Shown here piece after piece: positions 8,927 through 17,669 of a stretch of 64,000 nucleotides of DNA. The notes under the pieces are model-generated. The model was given only the letters and a program-made list of their open reading frames with translations. It was not told the origin of the DNA and searched no databases. The first letter of the stretch is position 1. The number at the start of each line of letters is the position of its first letter. A program made the position numbers and the translations under genes. The stretch is from Opitutaceae bacterium (GTDB lineage: Bacteria; Verrucomicrobiota; Verrucomicrobiia; Opitutales; Opitutaceae): positions 89,602 through 153,601 of the forward strand of contig JADJTK010000015.1 of NCBI GenBank assembly GCA_016711225.1, given 5' to 3'.

Positions 8927-9914
8927 ATGAATCTCTCCCTCCGTTCGCTCTTCCTCTCCGCTCTCGCCCTCTTCGGCGCTGGCGCCCTCGCCGCCGAACC
9001 GGCCAAACCAGCCGAGCTCCGCCTCGACTTCGCCACCTACAACCCCAGCAGCTTGGTCCTGAAGAAATTCGGCTGGCTCGAGGAGGACCTCAAAGCCGAC
9101 GGCGTCACCGTTCGCTGGATCTTCAGCGCCGGCAGCAACAAGGCCAACGAGCTCGTCTCCTCCAACAGCTCGGACTTCGGCTCCACCGCCGGATCGGCCG
9201 CACTCATCGCCCGCACGAACGGCGTGCCGCAGAAGACCATCTACGTCTACTCGCGGCCCGAGTGGGCGCAGCTGCTCGTGAAGGCCGACTCACCGATCAA
9301 GACCGTCGCCGATCTGCGCGGCAAAAAGATCGCCGCCACCCGCGGCACCGATCCGTTCACCCTCACCCTGCGCGGTCTGCGCGATGCCGGCCTCACCCAG
9401 AAGGACGTCGAGCTGGTGCCGCTCCAACACTCCGACGGCTACCTCGCCTGGCAGCGCGGCAACGTCGACGCTTGGGCCGCCCTCGATCCCTTCCTCGCCA
9501 CCGCTCTCCTCAAGGGCGGCGCCCTGTGTGCTCTTCGCGAAGGTCGGCTACAACTCCTTCGGCGTGCTCAACGTCCGTGAGGAGTTCCTCCAGCAATACC
9601 CGACCTACGTTCAGCGCGTGATCAAGGCCTACGAGAAGGCCCGCCTCTGGATCATCGCCAACCCCGATGACGCCGCCGCCATTCTCGCCGAGGCCGCGAA
9701 GATCGACATCGCCATCGCCAAGAACCAGCTCACCCAGCGCACCGCCCTCCGACCCGAAGACGGCGCCGGCGTCCCTGGCCCGTTGTTGCACGCCGCCCTC
9801 GCCGGTGTCGTCCCGGTGCTGATCGAGGAGAAGATCGCCAAGCCCGGTTCCGATCCGGCAAAGTCGCTCGAGGAGCTGATCGACTCCGCCCCCGCTCTCG
9901 CCGCCACCAAGTAA
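8927..9914 (+). CDS. ssuA: Sulfonate/taurine-type ABC transporter substrate-binding protein (frame broken near 9520)
   Basis: A signal peptide (LFLSALALFGAGALAAE) precedes an SBP of the SsuA/TauA family. LDFATYNPSSLVLKKFGWLEEDL, split here as LDFATYNPSSLVLKK then FGWLEEDL, and SPIKTVADLRGKKIAATRGTD are typical. It binds its ligand in the periplasm for the permease and ATPase encoded next. The first frame runs to 9580, but homology crosses to the +1 frame at about 9515-9530 (VLFAKVGYNSFGVLNVREEF), so one base appears to have been added. About 328 residues are intended. Ligand identity (alkanesulfonate, taurine or another organosulfur compound) cannot be fixed from sequence. Confidence 0.85.
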
Positions 9915-9927
9915 CTTCGCCAGTCTC

Positions 9928-9954
9928 GTCGCCGCGCGCGCTCCGCGCGGCGAC
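9928..9954 (+). terminator. GC-rich hairpin after the substrate-binding protein gene
   Basis: Perfect 11-nt arms at 9928-9938 and 9944-9954 enclose a 5-nt loop in the gap between the SBP and permease genes. There is only a short T-run afterward, so it is probably an mRNA-stabilising or attenuating hairpin. Such hairpins after SBP genes commonly give high SBP to permease ratios. Confidence 0.5.
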
Positions 9955-9994
9955 TCCGTTTCGCGGCAATCGACAATCCGCAATCGAAAATCAG

Positions 9995-10839
9995 ATGCCC
10001 TCCACACCGACCCACGACGCCACCCGCACCTCCCCGTGCACGGGCGCACCTTCCGTCGGCTTCCTGCAACGCCGTCCCGCCCGCTGGCTCCTGGCCGCCG
10101 CGGTCCCCGCGCTGCTGTTCGCGCTGTGGTGGCTGGCCACCGACGTGTGGCATCTCTTCCTGCCGAACCAACTTCCCTCGCCCCGCCAGGTCTGGTCCGC
10201 CCTCCTCGAACTCACCGGCGAAGGCGACTACACCCGCCACGTCGCCGCCTCCCTGCGACGCGTCGGCATCGGTTTCTCCCTCGGCGCCTCCGCCGCGCTG
10301 ATCATCGGCCTCGCCGTCGGCCTCTCCCGCACCCTTGAGCGCCTGCTCGACCCGACCCTGCAGGCCCTGCGCAACGTCCCCTCCCTGGCCTGGGTGCCAT
10401 TCCTGCTCCTGTGGCTCGGCATCGACGAGACCCCCAAAATCACCCTGATCGCCATCGGCAGTTTCTTCCCGTCTACCTCAACCTCGTCACCGGGGTCCGC
10501 CAAGTGGATCGTAAGCTCATCGAGGTCGGCCACATCTTCGGCCTAGGCCAGTTCGAGCTCGTCTGGCGCATCTTCCTGCCCGCCGCCACGCCGTACGCCC
10601 TCGCCGGCCTGCGCATCGGCGCCGGCCAAGCGTGGCTCTTCCTCGTCGCCGCCGAACTCATCGCCTCCACCCGCGGCCTCGGCTTCATGCTCATCGACGG
10701 CCAGAACAACCTGCGCCCCGACATCATGCTCGTCGGCATCCTCACCCTGGCATTACTCGGCAAGACCACCGACGGCCTCCTGCGCCTGCTCGAGCGCCGC
10801 CTGCTCGTCTGGTCCGACAGCTTCGAAGCAAAAGCCTGA
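9995..10839 (+). CDS. ssuC: Sulfonate-type ABC transporter permease (frame broken near 10468)
   Basis: Inner-membrane permease of the binding-protein-dependent type. It has an N-terminal membrane segment (RWLLAAAVPALLFALWWLA) and later hydrophobic helices including FSLGASAALIIGLAVGLS. The EAA-type loop and FLPAATPYALAGLRIGAGQAW are typical of SsuC/TauC. The reading frame shifts by one missing base at about 10468 (GSFFP then VYLNLVTGVRQVD); repaired length is about 281 residues. It ends 2 bp before the ATPase start. Confidence 0.87.
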
Positions 10840-10841
10840 CC

Positions 10842-11660
10842 ATGGCCGAGACCTCCACCCTTCCTCCCTCCGCCGCGCCCGCGCTCACCCGCGGCAGCCG
10901 CATCGAGCTCCAAGCCGTGGGCAAACAATTCCCCGGCGGCGCCCCCGTCCTCTCCGACGTGGATCTCTCCGTACGCCCGGGCGAGATTGTCAGCCTCGTG
11001 GGCCCCAGCGGTTGCGGCAAATCCACACTTCTGCGCCTGCTCGCCGGTCTCGACCGCGAACACACCGGCGCGCTGCTCGTCGACGGCCGCCCCGTCGCCG
11101 GCCCCGATCGCGCCGTCGGTTTCATGTTCCAGGAGCCCCGCCTCCTGCCCTGGCTCACCGTCGCACAGAACATCGCCTTCGGCATCGCCCCTGCCCGCCG
11201 GGCCGACACCGCCGCCATCGTCGCGCGCCTCATCAACCAAGTGCACCTCGACGGCTCCGCCGCCCTCTATCCGCGCCAGCTCTCCGGCGGCATGCAGCAG
11301 CGCACCGCGCTCGCCCGCGCCCTCGCCGCCGAACCCGCCGTGCTCCTGCTCGATGAGCCGTTCAGCGCCCTCGACGCCTTCACGCGCATCCATCTCCAAG
11401 ATCTCGTGCTCGAGCTCTGGCAACGCACGCAGCTCACGATGGTGCTCGTCACCCACGAGGTCGACGAGTCGCTCTACCTAAGCGACCGCGTGGTCGTCTT
11501 CAGCGAGCGCCCCGCCCTCATCTCCGAAATCGTCGACGTGCGCCTCGCCCGCCCCCGCGACCGCCGCGATCCAGCGCTGCTCGAGCTGCGTGGCCACCTC
11601 CTCGAGAAACTGCGCCTCGCCGGCCGCTGGGACCGCAAGAAGCCCGAGTACGAGATCTGA
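10842..11660 (+). CDS. ssuB: Sulfonate-type ABC transporter ATP-binding protein
   Basis: The 272-residue cytoplasmic ATPase powers the preceding permease. Walker A is GPSGCGKST, the Q-loop lies in GFMFQEPRLLPW, the signature is LSGGMQQRTALARAL, Walker B is VLLLDEPFSALD and the switch histidine is in VTHEVDESLYLSDR. EPRLLPW and FSALDAFTR are usual for the SsuB/TauB group. The ATG at 10842 lies just after the permease stop, so the genes are probably coupled. Confidence 0.92.
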   Translation: MAETSTLPPSAAPALTRGSRIELQAVGKQFPGGAPVLSDVDLSVRPGEIVSLVGPSGCGKSTLLRLLAGLDREHTGALLVDGRPVAGPDRAVGFMFQEPRLLPWLTVAQNIAFGIAPARRADTAAIVARLINQVHLDGSAALYPRQLSGGMQQRTALARALAAEPAVLLLDEPFSALDAFTRIHLQDLVLELWQRTQLTMVLVTHEVDESLYLSDRVVVFSERPALISEIVDVRLARPRDRRDPALLELRGHLLEKLRLAGRWDRKKPEYEI

Positions 11661-11664
11661 CGCC

Positions 11665-12402
11665 ATGAAACTCCTCGTCTGGGATTTCAACGGCACCCTC
11701 GGCTACCGCGACGACCACTGGCGCGGCGCGATCCAGGATCTACTCACAGCGGAGGCGCCGGAGTTCACTCCCCTCCCCGCGCAATTGCCCGCATTCTTTC
11801 GCGCGAGCTTCCCGTGGCGCACGCCAGAGGTGCCGCATCCGCATCTCAACACCGCCGACCGCTGGTGGTCCGCGCTGGAGCCGATCTTCGAGCGCACCTT
11901 CCGCTCGCTCGGGGTCGATCCCGCGCGCGCCGACCGCTTGGCCCGAAGCGTTCGCCGCTACTACTGCGCCGCCCACCGCTGGCATCTCTATCCCGACGTC
12001 CTGCCCGCGCTCGACGCGCTCTCCGCGCAGGGCTGGCAACACGCGCTGCTGACCAACCATGTGCCCGAGTTGCCGCAGATTCTCCGCGGCCTCGAGCTCG
12101 GTGGGCGCTTCGTCCACCTCGGCAATTCCGCCGCCACCGGCTACGAAAAGCCGCACCCTCGCGCCTTCGAGCTCCTCACGGAAGCCGTCGGCCACCCCGA
12201 CGAGATCTGGATGATCGGCGACTCGCCCACCTCCGACTTCGCCGGCGCCCAACGCGCGGGTTGGAATGCCCTGCTCGTCCGCCAGACCACGCCGTCCGCC
12301 GCCGAGCCAAGCCTCGCCAACCTCGACGATCTCGTCACTTTCCTCGCCGCCGCCCGCCCGCCGCATTCGCTCTGCAACACTCTGGCGCTCTCCACCCTCT
12401 AG
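11665..12402 (+). CDS. HAD-superfamily hydrolase, subfamily IA
   Basis: The 245-residue phosphatase-like protein has nucleophile motif WDFNGTLGY (D7), motif II TNH, the lysine in GYEKPHPRAF and acidic motif GDSPTSDFAGA. The Asp two residues after the nucleophile is Asn (N9), a variant seen in some HAD phosphatases. The gene starts 4 bp after the ABC ATPase and ends 9 bp before metY, so it belongs to the same transcription unit. Substrate unknown. Confidence 0.8.
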   Translation: MKLLVWDFNGTLGYRDDHWRGAIQDLLTAEAPEFTPLPAQLPAFFRASFPWRTPEVPHPHLNTADRWWSALEPIFERTFRSLGVDPARADRLARSVRRYYCAAHRWHLYPDVLPALDALSAQGWQHALLTNHVPELPQILRGLELGGRFVHLGNSAATGYEKPHPRAFELLTEAVGHPDEIWMIGDSPTSDFAGAQRAGWNALLVRQTTPSAAEPSLANLDDLVTFLAAARPPHSLCNTLALSTL

Positions 12403-12411
12403 CTTTTCCTC

Positions 12412-13710
12412 ATGGCCAACGAAAACCGTTCCTTCGGATTCGAAACCCGGATGCTCCACGCCGGGCATATCCCCGACGCCGCCACCGGCGCGCGCGCGGT
12501 GCCCATCTACCAGACGACCTCGTACGTCTTCGACAACGCTGACCACGCCGCCCGCCTCTTCGAGCTGAAGGAATATGGCGACATCTACACGCGCATCGGC
12601 AACCCGACCAACGCCGTGCTCGAGGAGCGCCTCGCCTCGCTCGAAGGCGCAACCGGCGCCGTCGCCACCGCCAGCGGTATGGCGGCGCAGTTCCTCACGT
12701 TCATGACGCTGCTGGAGCCCGGCGACGAAATCGTGGCTTCCACGCACCTCTACGGCGGCACGATCACCCAGCTCACCCACACCCTGAAAAAACTCTCGGT
12801 GAAGGTGCATTTCGTCGAGCCGACCAACCTCGACAACTGGGCCCGCGCCATCACGCCGAAGACCCGCTTCCTCTACGGCGAAACGATCGGCAACCCGAAG
12901 GGCAGTATCCTCGACCTGGAGCCACTCGCCGCGCTCGCGCATTCGCACGGCATCCCGCTGGTCGTCGACAACACCTTCGCCACCCCGTGGCTGTGCCGCC
13001 CGATGGATTTTGGCGCCGACATCGTCGTCTACTCCGCCACCAAGTTCCTCGCCGGCCACGGCAACTCCATCGTCGGCGCCGTGCTCGACTCCGGCCGCTT
13101 CGACTTCACGAACTTCCCGACGATCGCCGCGCCCGAGCCGGCCTACCACAACCTGAAGTTCTTCGATACGTTCGGCCACTACGCCTTCCTCATGAAGGTG
13201 CGCACCGTTTCGCTGCGCGACACCGGCGCCTGCCTCTCGCCCACCAACGCGTTTCTTGCGCTCCAGGGAATCGAGACACTCTCGCTGCGCATGGATCGCC
13301 ACGTGGCCAACGCGCTCACCGTCGCGAAGTACCTCGAAAACCATCCGAAGGTCGCGTGGGTTTCCTACGCCGGCCTGCCCTCGCATCCGCAGCACGCCCT
13401 CGGGAAGAAGTACCTGCCGCGCGGCACCGGCGCCGTGTTCTCCTTCGGTCTGAAGACCACGCCCGAGAAGGCCCGCGCCGCCGGTGCGCAGTTCATCGAA
13501 GGGCTGGAGCTCTTCTCGCACCTGGCCAACGTGGGCGACGTCCGCAGCCTCGTCATCCACCCCGCCTCGACCACTCACCAACAACTCACCGACGCCGAAC
13601 TCACCGCCTGCGGGATCGGCCCGGAGCTGATCCGCCTTTCTGTCGGACTCGAAAACTCGGAGGACCTCCTATGGGATCTGGAACAAGCCTTGCATGTGAC
13701 CTCAGTCTGA
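12412..13710 (+). CDS. metY: O-acetylhomoserine sulfhydrylase (PLP-dependent)
   Basis: The 432-residue enzyme belongs to the Cys/Met metabolism PLP family and makes homocysteine from O-acetylhomoserine and sulfide. The PLP lysine is K211 in VVYSATKFLAGHGNSIVGA, and VVDNTFATPWLCRP is the usual preceding strand. YGDIYTRIGNPTNAVLEERL near residues 55-74 and its length, longer than cystathionine synthases, favour MetY. It follows the sulfonate-type transporter, consistent with assimilation of sulfur released from organosulfur compounds. The next gene starts inside its 3' end. Confidence 0.92.
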   Translation: MANENRSFGFETRMLHAGHIPDAATGARAVPIYQTTSYVFDNADHAARLFELKEYGDIYTRIGNPTNAVLEERLASLEGATGAVATASGMAAQFLTFMTLLEPGDEIVASTHLYGGTITQLTHTLKKLSVKVHFVEPTNLDNWARAITPKTRFLYGETIGNPKGSILDLEPLAALAHSHGIPLVVDNTFATPWLCRPMDFGADIVVYSATKFLAGHGNSIVGAVLDSGRFDFTNFPTIAAPEPAYHNLKFFDTFGHYAFLMKVRTVSLRDTGACLSPTNAFLALQGIETLSLRMDRHVANALTVAKYLENHPKVAWVSYAGLPSHPQHALGKKYLPRGTGAVFSFGLKTTPEKARAAGAQFIEGLELFSHLANVGDVRSLVIHPASTTHQQLTDAELTACGIGPELIRLSVGLENSEDLLWDLEQALHVTSV

Positions 13711-14204
13711 AAACGACGCTCTCCCCCGAGCAGCAGTCGCGTTTCCAGGATACCGCCACCATCCGGCGGCTCCTCTCGCATCCCGGCACCGTCGCGGTCG
13801 TCGGCCTCTCGGCCGATCCGCAGAAGCCGAGCTATTTCGTGGCCTCCTACCTGCAAAAACGCGGCTGGAAGATCATCCCGGTCTCGCCCAAGCCCGGTCG
13901 TATCCTCGGCGAGGAGAGCGTGCGCGATCTCGCATCGATCACCGTGCCCGTGGACGTCGTGGACATCTTCCGCCCGCCCGCGGAGCTGCCCTCCATCGTC
14001 GAGCGGGCCATCGCCATCAAGGCGAAGGTGGTGTGGATGCAGCTCAAGCTCGTCAACACCGCCGCCGCCGAAACCGCCGCCGCCGCCGGCCTCACCGTCG
14101 TCGCCGACAAGTGCATGAAGATGGAGCATGGCCGCCACTTCGGCGGACTGCATAGCGCTGGAATGAACACCGGCCTCATCTCAGCCCGCCGCCTCCCGCG
14201 CTGA
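13671..14204 (+). CDS. CoA-binding domain protein (YccU family)
   Basis: The 177-residue protein has a Rossmann-type CoA-binding domain: VAVVGLSADPQKPSYFVASY, PVSPKPGRILGE, VDVVDIFRPPAELP and MQLKLVN. The conserved cysteine near ADKCMKMEH is present. The ATG at 13671 lies inside the metY end (40-nt overlap) behind a GGAGGA-like site at 13659-13664, so it is likely translationally coupled. Family members are often found beside metY genes. Biochemical role is not established. Confidence 0.85.
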   Translation: MGSGTSLACDLSLKTTLSPEQQSRFQDTATIRRLLSHPGTVAVVGLSADPQKPSYFVASYLQKRGWKIIPVSPKPGRILGEESVRDLASITVPVDVVDIFRPPAELPSIVERAIAIKAKVVWMQLKLVNTAAAETAAAAGLTVVADKCMKMEHGRHFGGLHSAGMNTGLISARRLPR

Positions 14205-14217
14205 GCGAAAACCATGA

Positions 14218-14242
14218 GCCTATTGGGCCTGGCCCAATAGGC
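14218..14242 (+). terminator. Perfect 12-bp inverted repeat downstream of the sulfur operon
   Basis: GCCTATTGGGCC at 14218-14229 and its exact complement at 14231-14242 leave a 1-nt loop. It starts 14 bp after the CoA-binding protein stop. No T-run follows, so it may be a factor-assisted terminator, a cruciform or a protein-binding site. A second perfect hairpin (14254-14262 with 14267-14275) follows at once. Confidence 0.5.
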
Positions 14243-14249
14243 TGGCAAG

Positions 14250-14459
14250 GTGGACCGCGTTGTCCCCAACGCGGTCGGATTGGGGTTTCTGCAAGCCTGC
14301 CTCGCCACCGCGCTTTGTGCATTTCCGGAATCCGGCGACACACAACTGCGCGCACAAGACCTCGCCGCCCTCTGGGAAATCGTCGCCGCCTGGCCGGCCC
14401 TGCCGCCCGAACTGCGCACCGCGTGCCTGGCGGTGACACGGGCGGGCTTGCCGAAGTAA
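14250..14459 (+). CDS. Small ORF of unknown function, doubtful
   Basis: A GTG-initiated 69-residue frame begins in the second hairpin. The part LWEIVAAWPALPPELRTACLAV looks like a real helical peptide and resembles short tails found repeatedly in related genomes. Its last codons belong to the 143-bp segment repeated at 22225-22367. It could be a degraded gene tail or part of an intergenic repeat. Confidence 0.3.
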   Translation: MDRVVPNAVGLGFLQACLATALCAFPESGDTQLRAQDLAALWEIVAAWPALPPELRTACLAVTRAGLPK

Positions 14460-14581
14460 TACAACTCTGGCCCCCTAGTTTGATGAAGCTCGTATTGGTC
14501 CTCGGCGGAGTTGCCGTTGTCGTTGGCCTTCTCGTCGTTTGCGCCCGGCTTAAGTCGCGTTCGGCTGACGCGGTCCCGTTG
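14439..14581. repeat. 143-bp direct repeat, copy 1 (source copy)
   Basis: Positions 14439-14581 align without gaps with 22225-22367, a constant offset of 7786, with only a handful of substitutions. The segment covers the upstream region and first ~33 codons of the gene at 14483. Because the full gene is attached only here, this is the likely source copy. Confidence 0.85.
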
Positions 14582-16138
14582 TGGAGCGAAGGAGAATCAA
14601 TCTATGGATTCATCAGCAGGCATCTCGTGACGTCGACTGGCGAGCTAAGCGAAAAGACCGGTGACCTTCCCGACGAAGCAAAGCGAAACAAGCCCGGCGA
14701 GGTGCATTGGGTTGCCGGAGGACTAGATGGTGTTTTCGGCCATCATGGGGGCGGAGCCCAAGCAGAAGAGAAGGCGTCTCGGGTGGCGTCGTTGATCGCC
14801 CAAATTGCGCGCACCGGTGCGATTGAGGCCCAGCGTGAGCTCTACGGGCTTCTTCTGGAGAGTACGGTTCTCGATATCCTCGATCCCGCGGTCGAGCGGA
14901 TGGTGCAACAGCAAACGCCCGTAACTCCGACGTTGCACGAGTTCGCAATCACTATGGCGACGCGTTCTCCCGACCGGGAGCCGGTGAAATTCGCAATCGC
15001 GCTCCTCGGGATCATCCGCGATCCGGCCGACATGAAAGTTGTTGTTCTGCTGGGCAAGCACGAGGAGTTCACGCTGTTCTCCGCTGTGGCGCTGACAAAC
15101 TCACTTTCCGATCCCGAGCCTGCGTTGCTCGATCTGGCCCAGCACGTCCACGGGTGGGGCAGGATTCACACGGTCGAGCGGCTGGCGAAGACCAAGACCC
15201 CGTCGGTCAAGCGCTGGCTGCTCCTGCACGGCTATGACAACAGCGTCATGCACGAATACCTTGCCTACACATGCGCCGTCGCCGGGGAACTCCACGTCAC
15301 ACTGTCTGCTGACCTGATCAACTCCGAGTCCCTGAAGGCTGCGACCGACCTCCTGCGTGCGTTGATCGCCGGCGGGCCAGCACAAGACATCAACGACTAC
15401 GAGAATGCCGCGGCTGTTGCGACCGACTATCTCAGGCATGTGAAGAACACGCCACCGGCCCTGCCGCATTTCACCGCTGTTCATGCACTCGCCGACTACC
15501 TGCGCTCGGCCTCGTGGGATTCATCCGCCCGGGAGGAGAACGGCTGGACGGAAGAGCGGCGGAGAGCAGTGCTTGCTTCCGCAGATGAATTCCTAGGCCG
15601 GAGGGGGTGGGAAGAGCTCGTACGCCAAGGGCTGACCAGCGAGGACCGGACTGTGTTTTTCGAGGCTGATTCCGTCGCGAAACAGGTGGGGGTCGATACA
15701 TGGTCAATCCATTGGAAGCGCGTCCAGGCCGACCCGACGGATGCGTCCCGCTGGTTTTCCGTGATGGCCCAGGCGAACGCGGAGCGGATCGGCGACATCG
15801 TCCAACTCGCCGAGTCGAAGCTACCGCTAGCCGAGATCGCATCCGGGCCAGCGGACTCGTTGGGGCTGGGTTCTGATTTCAAGACTCATTCAGCCCTGGA
15901 CATGGTGATGCAGTCGCTCGGCCCCTACTCGGGGAAAGGAAAAACGCTTGTTCTGGCGGGCCTGCGCAGCCCAGTGGTGCGAAACCGCAACATGGCCCTC
16001 AAGGCACTCGCCGCTTGGAATGCAGCCGACCGCGATGCCGAGATCGTCGCCGCACTGCGCAGAGCCAGCGCCGAAGAACCGCGGCCAGAAGTGAAGGAAC
16101 GCATCGAGCTCGTGCTTGATGGAAAGCCGGTCGATTAA
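14483..16138 (+). CDS. Membrane-anchored protein of unknown function with alpha-helical repeats
   Basis: The 551-residue protein starts with one membrane helix (VLVLGGVAVVVGLLVVCARL). The remaining, cytoplasmic or periplasmic part is mostly amphipathic helices with patterns such as ALLDLAQHVHGWGRIHTVER and, near the end, VVRNRNMALKALAAW, which look like HEAT-type repeats. I know no named family with confidence. The start ATG at 14483 is supported by the repeat copy at 22269, which begins the same peptide. It is followed by a convergent HNH gene. Confidence 0.65.
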   Translation: MKLVLVLGGVAVVVGLLVVCARLKSRSADAVPLWSEGESIYGFISRHLVTSTGELSEKTGDLPDEAKRNKPGEVHWVAGGLDGVFGHHGGGAQAEEKASRVASLIAQIARTGAIEAQRELYGLLLESTVLDILDPAVERMVQQQTPVTPTLHEFAITMATRSPDREPVKFAIALLGIIRDPADMKVVVLLGKHEEFTLFSAVALTNSLSDPEPALLDLAQHVHGWGRIHTVERLAKTKTPSVKRWLLLHGYDNSVMHEYLAYTCAVAGELHVTLSADLINSESLKAATDLLRALIAGGPAQDINDYENAAAVATDYLRHVKNTPPALPHFTAVHALADYLRSASWDSSAREENGWTEERRRAVLASADEFLGRRGWEELVRQGLTSEDRTVFFEADSVAKQVGVDTWSIHWKRVQADPTDASRWFSVMAQANAERIGDIVQLAESKLPLAEIASGPADSLGLGSDFKTHSALDMVMQSLGPYSGKGKTLVLAGLRSPVVRNRNMALKALAAWNAADRDAEIVAALRRASAEEPRPEVKERIELVLDGKPVD

Positions 16139-16180
16139 CACCGGATGGCACTCCTCTGCTGTCCGATGTAACCTCCACCA

Positions 16181-16984
16181 TCACTGCAGCAGAACGACAT
16201 CGCCAAGTGCGGGATCAATCGGCTTACCGATTATCACCTCGTTGGGTGCCGCTCCGGACTTTGAGAAAAGGCTAACAACTCCGACCAAATAAGTCTCATT
16301 GAAGTATCGGCGATGGACGAGCTGCACCGAGTGCAACCCGCGAGTGATGCGAACTGGCGCCTGAAAATCCGAGCCAACATAGCGCCACGCTTGCTCGGGC
16401 TGCTTTAAAATAATCTCTGGCGCGAAGAGATCATACTTGCTGAAATCAGTTCTCAGATACGCGGCGTAACTGAATGCGATTTTGAGAAGCATCGCGCAAT
16501 AGGAGTATGGCTCGATATCACAATACATCTCCGCCTTGATCGCCGCATGCTTCGCGAGCAGTGCCAGAGCTTGAGGTTGATTGGGGTCCTGGCGGTCGAA
16601 ACCGGCGATTTTGAGGGATGTTTCATTGCTGGCTGCCAAGCTCGGGCCCTGAATGAGCGGGAGGGCTAGAAATGCGACCGCTTCTTCTACCGGCACGTCA
16701 CAGTCCCATTCGCGATACTCATTCCCAAACCGGATGCGGATCGTACTGGGCCGCTCCTTCTTTCGCCGTGTTGGTGATCGATTGACCGTTCTCCAGTTCC
16801 TCACGAATCCCCGGAGGACCTGACGCTCTGCATCACTTGTGATCGCCGCACATGCCGCACAGCTTGCTTTCTTGAGAACCAAATCTCCCCAAAGCGCGAA
16901 CGGCACAATGTGCTCATCGCTGAGGTTTTCCATGCTTCCGCAATAGATGCACCGGTTGGCATGCCTAGGCGGGTTGGGATTCAT
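16181..16984 (-). CDS. HNH-type endonuclease-like protein
   Basis: From the ATG at 16984 the protein has 267 residues. The N-terminus has a zinc knuckle and HNH-like core: CIYCGSMENLSDEHIVPFAL (residues about 12-31), then CAACAA, giving paired CxxC motifs around a DEH. The rest has no clear partner domain. Such stand-alone HNH proteins occur in defence and mobile regions, and this one borders a repeat-rich region. No adjacent methylase or McrBC partner is visible. Confidence 0.6.
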   Translation of the reverse strand: MNPNPPRHANRCIYCGSMENLSDEHIVPFALWGDLVLKKASCAACAAITSDAERQVLRGFVRNWRTVNRSPTRRKKERPSTIRIRFGNEYREWDCDVPVEEAVAFLALPLIQGPSLAASNETSLKIAGFDRQDPNQPQALALLAKHAAIKAEMYCDIEPYSYCAMLLKIAFSYAAYLRTDFSKYDLFAPEIILKQPEQAWRYVGSDFQAPVRITRGLHSVQLVHRRYFNETYLVGVVSLFSKSGAAPNEVIIGKPIDPALGDVVLLQ

Positions 16985-17034
16985 CGCTCCAACAACAGCC
17001 AACAAGATCAGGCTGGGTCAACGTAATGGGCGCC

Positions 17035-17371
17035 AAAAGGGACAGGTCTGAAATGCAGCGCGAGTGAACAACGCCACTGGTGCTGAAGCATCGACCTGAT
17101 TACGCCGGCCCCTGCGGTGATCTGCCCCTCGCCCATGGACCAACGACAAGTTCTGATCCCCGGCTCCCGCCTCCTCGCCGCCGGGCTACCGCGTGCCCGC
17201 CTGTCCCCGCGCCCGGCCGCTCCGCCGGTCGTCGGCCCCCCGTCATGCCCTTACACTACACCGGCCAACTTCCCGCCATTGTTCCGACTCCCGGCATCAG
17301 CACCGCCTCAGCCTTCGCGGGCCGTTTCGGAAGGCACCCGGCCATGGCGCAGACGGGGAATTTCAGACCAG
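17035..17371. repeat. Interspersed repeat element, copy 1
   Basis: A ~337-bp segment beginning AAAAGGGACAGGTCTGAAAT and ending near GGGGAATTTCAGACCA is matched along its length by 18506-18830 and, less well, by 22375-22712. Shared blocks include CGCCGGCCCC, GGCCGCTCCGCCGGTCG and GACTCCCGGCATC. No gene is evident inside. It lies just upstream of the HNH gene. Confidence 0.8.
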
Positions 17372-17660
17372 GGGGATATTTCTAGCCTGTCCCTATTGCC
17401 CTCCCTATTGCCCTCCCTCGGCCCCATGCTGTCTTCGCCCCCTTTTCCCGATTGGAGCCACCCGCATCGCCTGCGGCAGGGCCGCGTGGAAAGGCCGATG
17501 CTGTTCGCGGATGGGTGTGGCGCAATACGGGACCTCGGCAGAGTATCATTGGGATGGTTGAGCGCCGGAGACACAGCCCGTACTCTCCCGCCTAGTCCGC
17601 GGCAGCGCAGTTGGCGTTTGCTCGGCGACTACACCGCAACGGTCTTTCTGACCTGTCCCT
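17372..17660. other. Repeat-derived intergenic DNA with two inverted end motifs
   Basis: This stretch has no convincing gene. It holds two copies of the opposite-orientation end motif: TCTAGCCTGTCCCTA at 17381-17395 and TTTCTGACCTGTCCCT at 17645-17660. Between them is unrecognised GC-rich sequence and a short local tandem (CTATTGCCCTCC twice near 17394-17416). Confidence 0.55.
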
Positions 17661-17669
17661 ATTGGCCCC

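Noticed and set aside
11740..13584. A 614-codon open frame on the minus strand opposite the HAD and metY genes
   Set aside because: It is a codon-position shadow of two well-supported genes on the plus strand in GC-rich DNA; its translation is low-complexity with no domain.
17394..17416. A possible CRISPR-like or tandem array (CTATTGCCCTCC repeated)
   Set aside because: Only two short direct copies without spacers; simple local duplication in repeat DNA.
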